Of a stretch of 6,586 nt of DNA, positions 4,775-6,586 are shown piece after piece. The number at the start of each line of letters is the position of its first letter. Position 1 is the stretch's first letter. The stretch comes from Sphingobacteriia bacterium. Its GTDB lineage: Bacteria; Bacteroidota; Bacteroidia; Chitinophagales; Chitinophagaceae. The DNA is taken from positions 1-6,586 of the forward strand of contig REAV01000135.1 of NCBI GenBank assembly GCA_004294465.1, given 5' to 3'. The notes under the pieces are model-generated. The model had not been told where the DNA came from and ran no database searches. It saw only the letters and a list, made by a program, of their open reading frames with translations. Position numbers and translations under genes: made by a program.

Positions 4775-6586
4775 TCACTCTGGGTGGTATTTGCTCACTG
4801 CATTTTTATAGACTTCCGCTTTGTTCAAAGTCATTGGTTTTGTTTGTTGCTTGGTATACATGTCCATCTGATCGGTATAATGAGGTGAATCTTTTCTGGC
4901 AGAAGCGCCGTACACATTCAATGATTCAATTGTTGGGCCATCCTTGGTGAAACGAACAAGCTCTATATAGGCGTCACCCTGATTGCCTTTGTACATGCCA
5001 TTTTTATAAGGAATAGAATACATGGGTGCCAATACATCTGGTAAACCTGGTAATGGAAGTTCTACAGTTCCTCTTACCAATTTTTGTACTTCCCCTAATT
5101 GAATATTGGTTCTGCCAAAATCCTTCATCATGGTTGCTTTAGCTTCTCTTAAAATAGCAATAGCATCTTCTTGTTTGATGCCTTTGTTTTTTAAATAGGT
5201 AGGCCAATTTTTTACAGTGATGGTATATACAAAAAAGAAATTGCCTGCGCCAATACTTTCTGCATTGGCTTTTTTGTCCCAGGCTTTCAAGTTGTTTATA
5301 ATGTCTGCTATATCTGGGTAAACAGTTGCATCTAATAAAAATAGACTATCAATACTTGCCGGGAAATACAATTTCGATGGGAACTCTCTATCAAATTTAA
5401 TCCGCATAAAATCTGCATAAGAAACCTTCTTGAGAGGTTTTACCAGTTCTTCGAAACGCTTGCTGCGATTATTCTCTAGCGTTTCATATCCCATAGTAAT
5501 ATCTTTAATTACAGGGTTTTCTGCACCATCAGTAGAATGAAAAGGAGAGTGGTTGGTATTATAAACATAGCCGGTAGAAGGTTGCAACACTTGTGGTAAA
5601 TCAGCTAAAGGATGTAAACCATTCCACAATGTAGCAGAGGTATTCCCCGGTAAAGTAGTTTTCCAGTTGAATTGCTTATCTCTTAAAGGGATTCTGCCAT
5701 TGCTTAAATAATAGATGGTATCATATTTATCCGCGTAAACAATATTATAACCAGGAATGGCCAACATATTTAACGCTGCTTTAAATTCAGTAAAATTTTT
5801 TGCTTTATTAAAACGATACCATTGTTCTAGTCCTCGAATATCCATTTGTGCGGGCATACGAATAGAAAATGTTCCTCTTTCAGTAATTAAAGTGGGACCA
5901 TATTTACTCCAATATGCTTTCTTCTTTACATTGATTTTTACTCCAGCAATTTTTACTTTTAACGAAGCAGCTCTTTCTTCAAGTGTTTCCCAATTGCCAT
6001 CAAATTTGTATTGCAATTTATTGGCTGGATTAATTTCTAATTGATACACATCTAATTTGTCTGGATTATTCACTGTATGTGCCCAGCCTAAGTTTTCATT
6101 CACGCCATGCAGAATAGTAGGTGCTCCAGGAAAATTGGCACCTAAAATATTCCAGCCTTCTTCGCTGCATAAATGTGCTTCATAAAATGCCACAGGTCCT
6201 TCCAAAGGCTGATGGGCATTGATGTCTAAGTAAACCTGTCCATCAGTTGTTTTGGCACTGTTAAATGCAAATGCGTTGCTCCCTGCAGTTTTATAATTCT
6301 CCAACAATGGAACTGTTCCGCCAAAAATGGAGGACAATGCTTTGTCTGCTCCAGATAAAACACATAATTGCAATACCGAATATTGAATCATGTCTTTTGG
6401 AACAACGGGGAATGCATTCTTTAATAAAACTTCTTTTGGATGGTTTTTGGCGTAAGCATTTAATCCTGCGCAATAGCCCTCTAATAGTTTTTTAAAATCC
6501 GGGCTTAGGTCTTTTTCATACCTTTCTTCCACTAGTTCCGGGATGCGCAATAAATGAATAATATAATCTATTGATGCGCCTTTTTT
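4775..6586 (-). CDS. Penicillin acylase family N-terminal-nucleophile hydrolase (5' end missing)
   Basis: The stop is at 4777-4775 and the frame stays open to base 6586, so 603 C-terminal residues are visible. A TTG at 6550 is not the start: upstream codons read KKGASIDYIIHLL, normal family sequence. The missing N-terminus (signal peptide and first part of the alpha chain) is inferred from family lengths above 700. Numbering from base 6586: alpha-chain motif LEGYCAGLNAYAKNHP (35-50); autocleavage site AGSNAFAF with Ser103 (codon 6280-6278), expected to become the N-terminal nucleophile of the beta chain; NAHQPLEGP (123-131); GVNENLGWAHTVNNPDKLDVY (161-181); and GYVYNTNHSP (339-348), where N345 aligns with the oxyanion asparagine of penicillin G acylase. 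Established for the family: periplasmic amide hydrolysis of penicillins, acyl-homoserine lactones or lipopeptides. Substrate here unknown; the aculeacin/AHL acylase branch looks nearest. Confidence 0.9.
   Translation of the reverse strand, partial: KKGASIDYIIHLLRIPELVEERYEKDLSPDFKKLLEGYCAGLNAYAKNHPKEVLLKNAFPVVPKDMIQYSVLQLCVLSGADKALSSIFGGTVPLLENYKTAGSNAFAFNSAKTTDGQVYLDINAHQPLEGPVAFYEAHLCSEEGWNILGANFPGAPTILHGVNENLGWAHTVNNPDKLDVYQLEINPANKLQYKFDGNWETLEERAASLKVKIAGVKINVKKKAYWSKYGPTLITERGTFSIRMPAQMDIRGLEQWYRFNKAKNFTEFKAALNMLAIPGYNIVYADKYDTIYYLSNGRIPLRDKQFNWKTTLPGNTSATLWNGLHPLADLPQVLQPSTGYVYNTNHSPFHSTDGAENPVIKDITMGYETLENNRSKRFEELVKPLKKVSYADFMRIKFDREFPSKLYFPASIDSLFLLDATVYPDIADIINNLKAWDKKANAESIGAGNFFFVYTITVKNWPTYLKNKGIKQEDAIAILREAKATMMKDFGRTNIQLGEVQKLVRGTVELPLPGLPDVLAPMYSIPYKNGMYKGNQGDAYIELVRFTKDGPTIESLNVYGASARKDSPHYTDQMDMYTKQQTKPMTLNKAEVYKNAVSKYHPE

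Noticed and set aside
6548..6550. TTG as the start of the acylase
   Set aside because: The frame continues to the window edge with sequence fitting the family's alpha chain, and the predicted product would lack a signal peptide. The gene is simply cut by the window.
4775..6586. Naming the acylase a quorum-quenching AHL acylase
   Set aside because: The penicillin-acylase fold and autocleavage site are clear, but substrate choice within the family cannot be read from the visible motifs, and no signalling genes are nearby.

Overview
The window looks like ordinary chromosomal DNA from a Bacteroidota bacterium, probably Chitinophagia (Sediminibacterium/Hydrotalea-like). This rests on the style of the proteins: a KGK..LIDFW.SWC thiol-disulfide oxidoreductase, a short MetX, and a YhfA-like OsmC protein. 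The DNA is AT-rich, most starts lack a Shine-Dalgarno sequence, and one exact TAnnTTTG promoter box is present. The genus is a guess, since no rRNA or marker gene is present.

Layout from left to right. Bases 1-219 (minus) hold the first 73 codons of a NupG-type nucleoside:proton symporter that runs off the left edge. After a 78-bp divergent gap, 298-1077 (plus) encodes an exported TlpA/ResA-like thioredoxin-fold protein. It converges on metZ, and the two stop codons share the palindrome TTAA. Bases 2690-1074 (minus) form a likely two-gene operon: a YhfA-like OsmC protein, then the PLP enzyme MetZ. Back-to-back with it across 66 bp is metX (2757-3764, plus). metX converges on a GT-B glycosyltransferase (4755-3784, minus), which lies 19 bp downstream of a penicillin-acylase-family N-terminal-nucleophile hydrolase (6586-4775, minus). 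The acylase lacks its N-terminus because it runs off the right edge.

How the genes work together. MetX acylates homoserine, and MetZ replaces the acyl group with sulfide to give homocysteine. The two genes together are therefore the direct-sulfhydrylation route to methionine, controlled from one short divergent promoter region. The OsmC-like thiol protein in the metZ operon may have a job linked to sulfur or peroxide, but that is inference. The acylase and glycosyltransferase may be co-transcribed, but their substrates cannot be read from sequence. The permease and the thioredoxin-like protein have no visible link to the rest.

The window is densely coded, with no gap longer than 78 bp. I see no RNA gene, mobile element, CRISPR array or convincing terminator. 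I did not find a clearly new system. The points most worth following are the osmC-metZ/metX arrangement with its operator-like inverted repeat, the acyl-donor question for MetX, and the unexplained acylase-glycosyltransferase pair.
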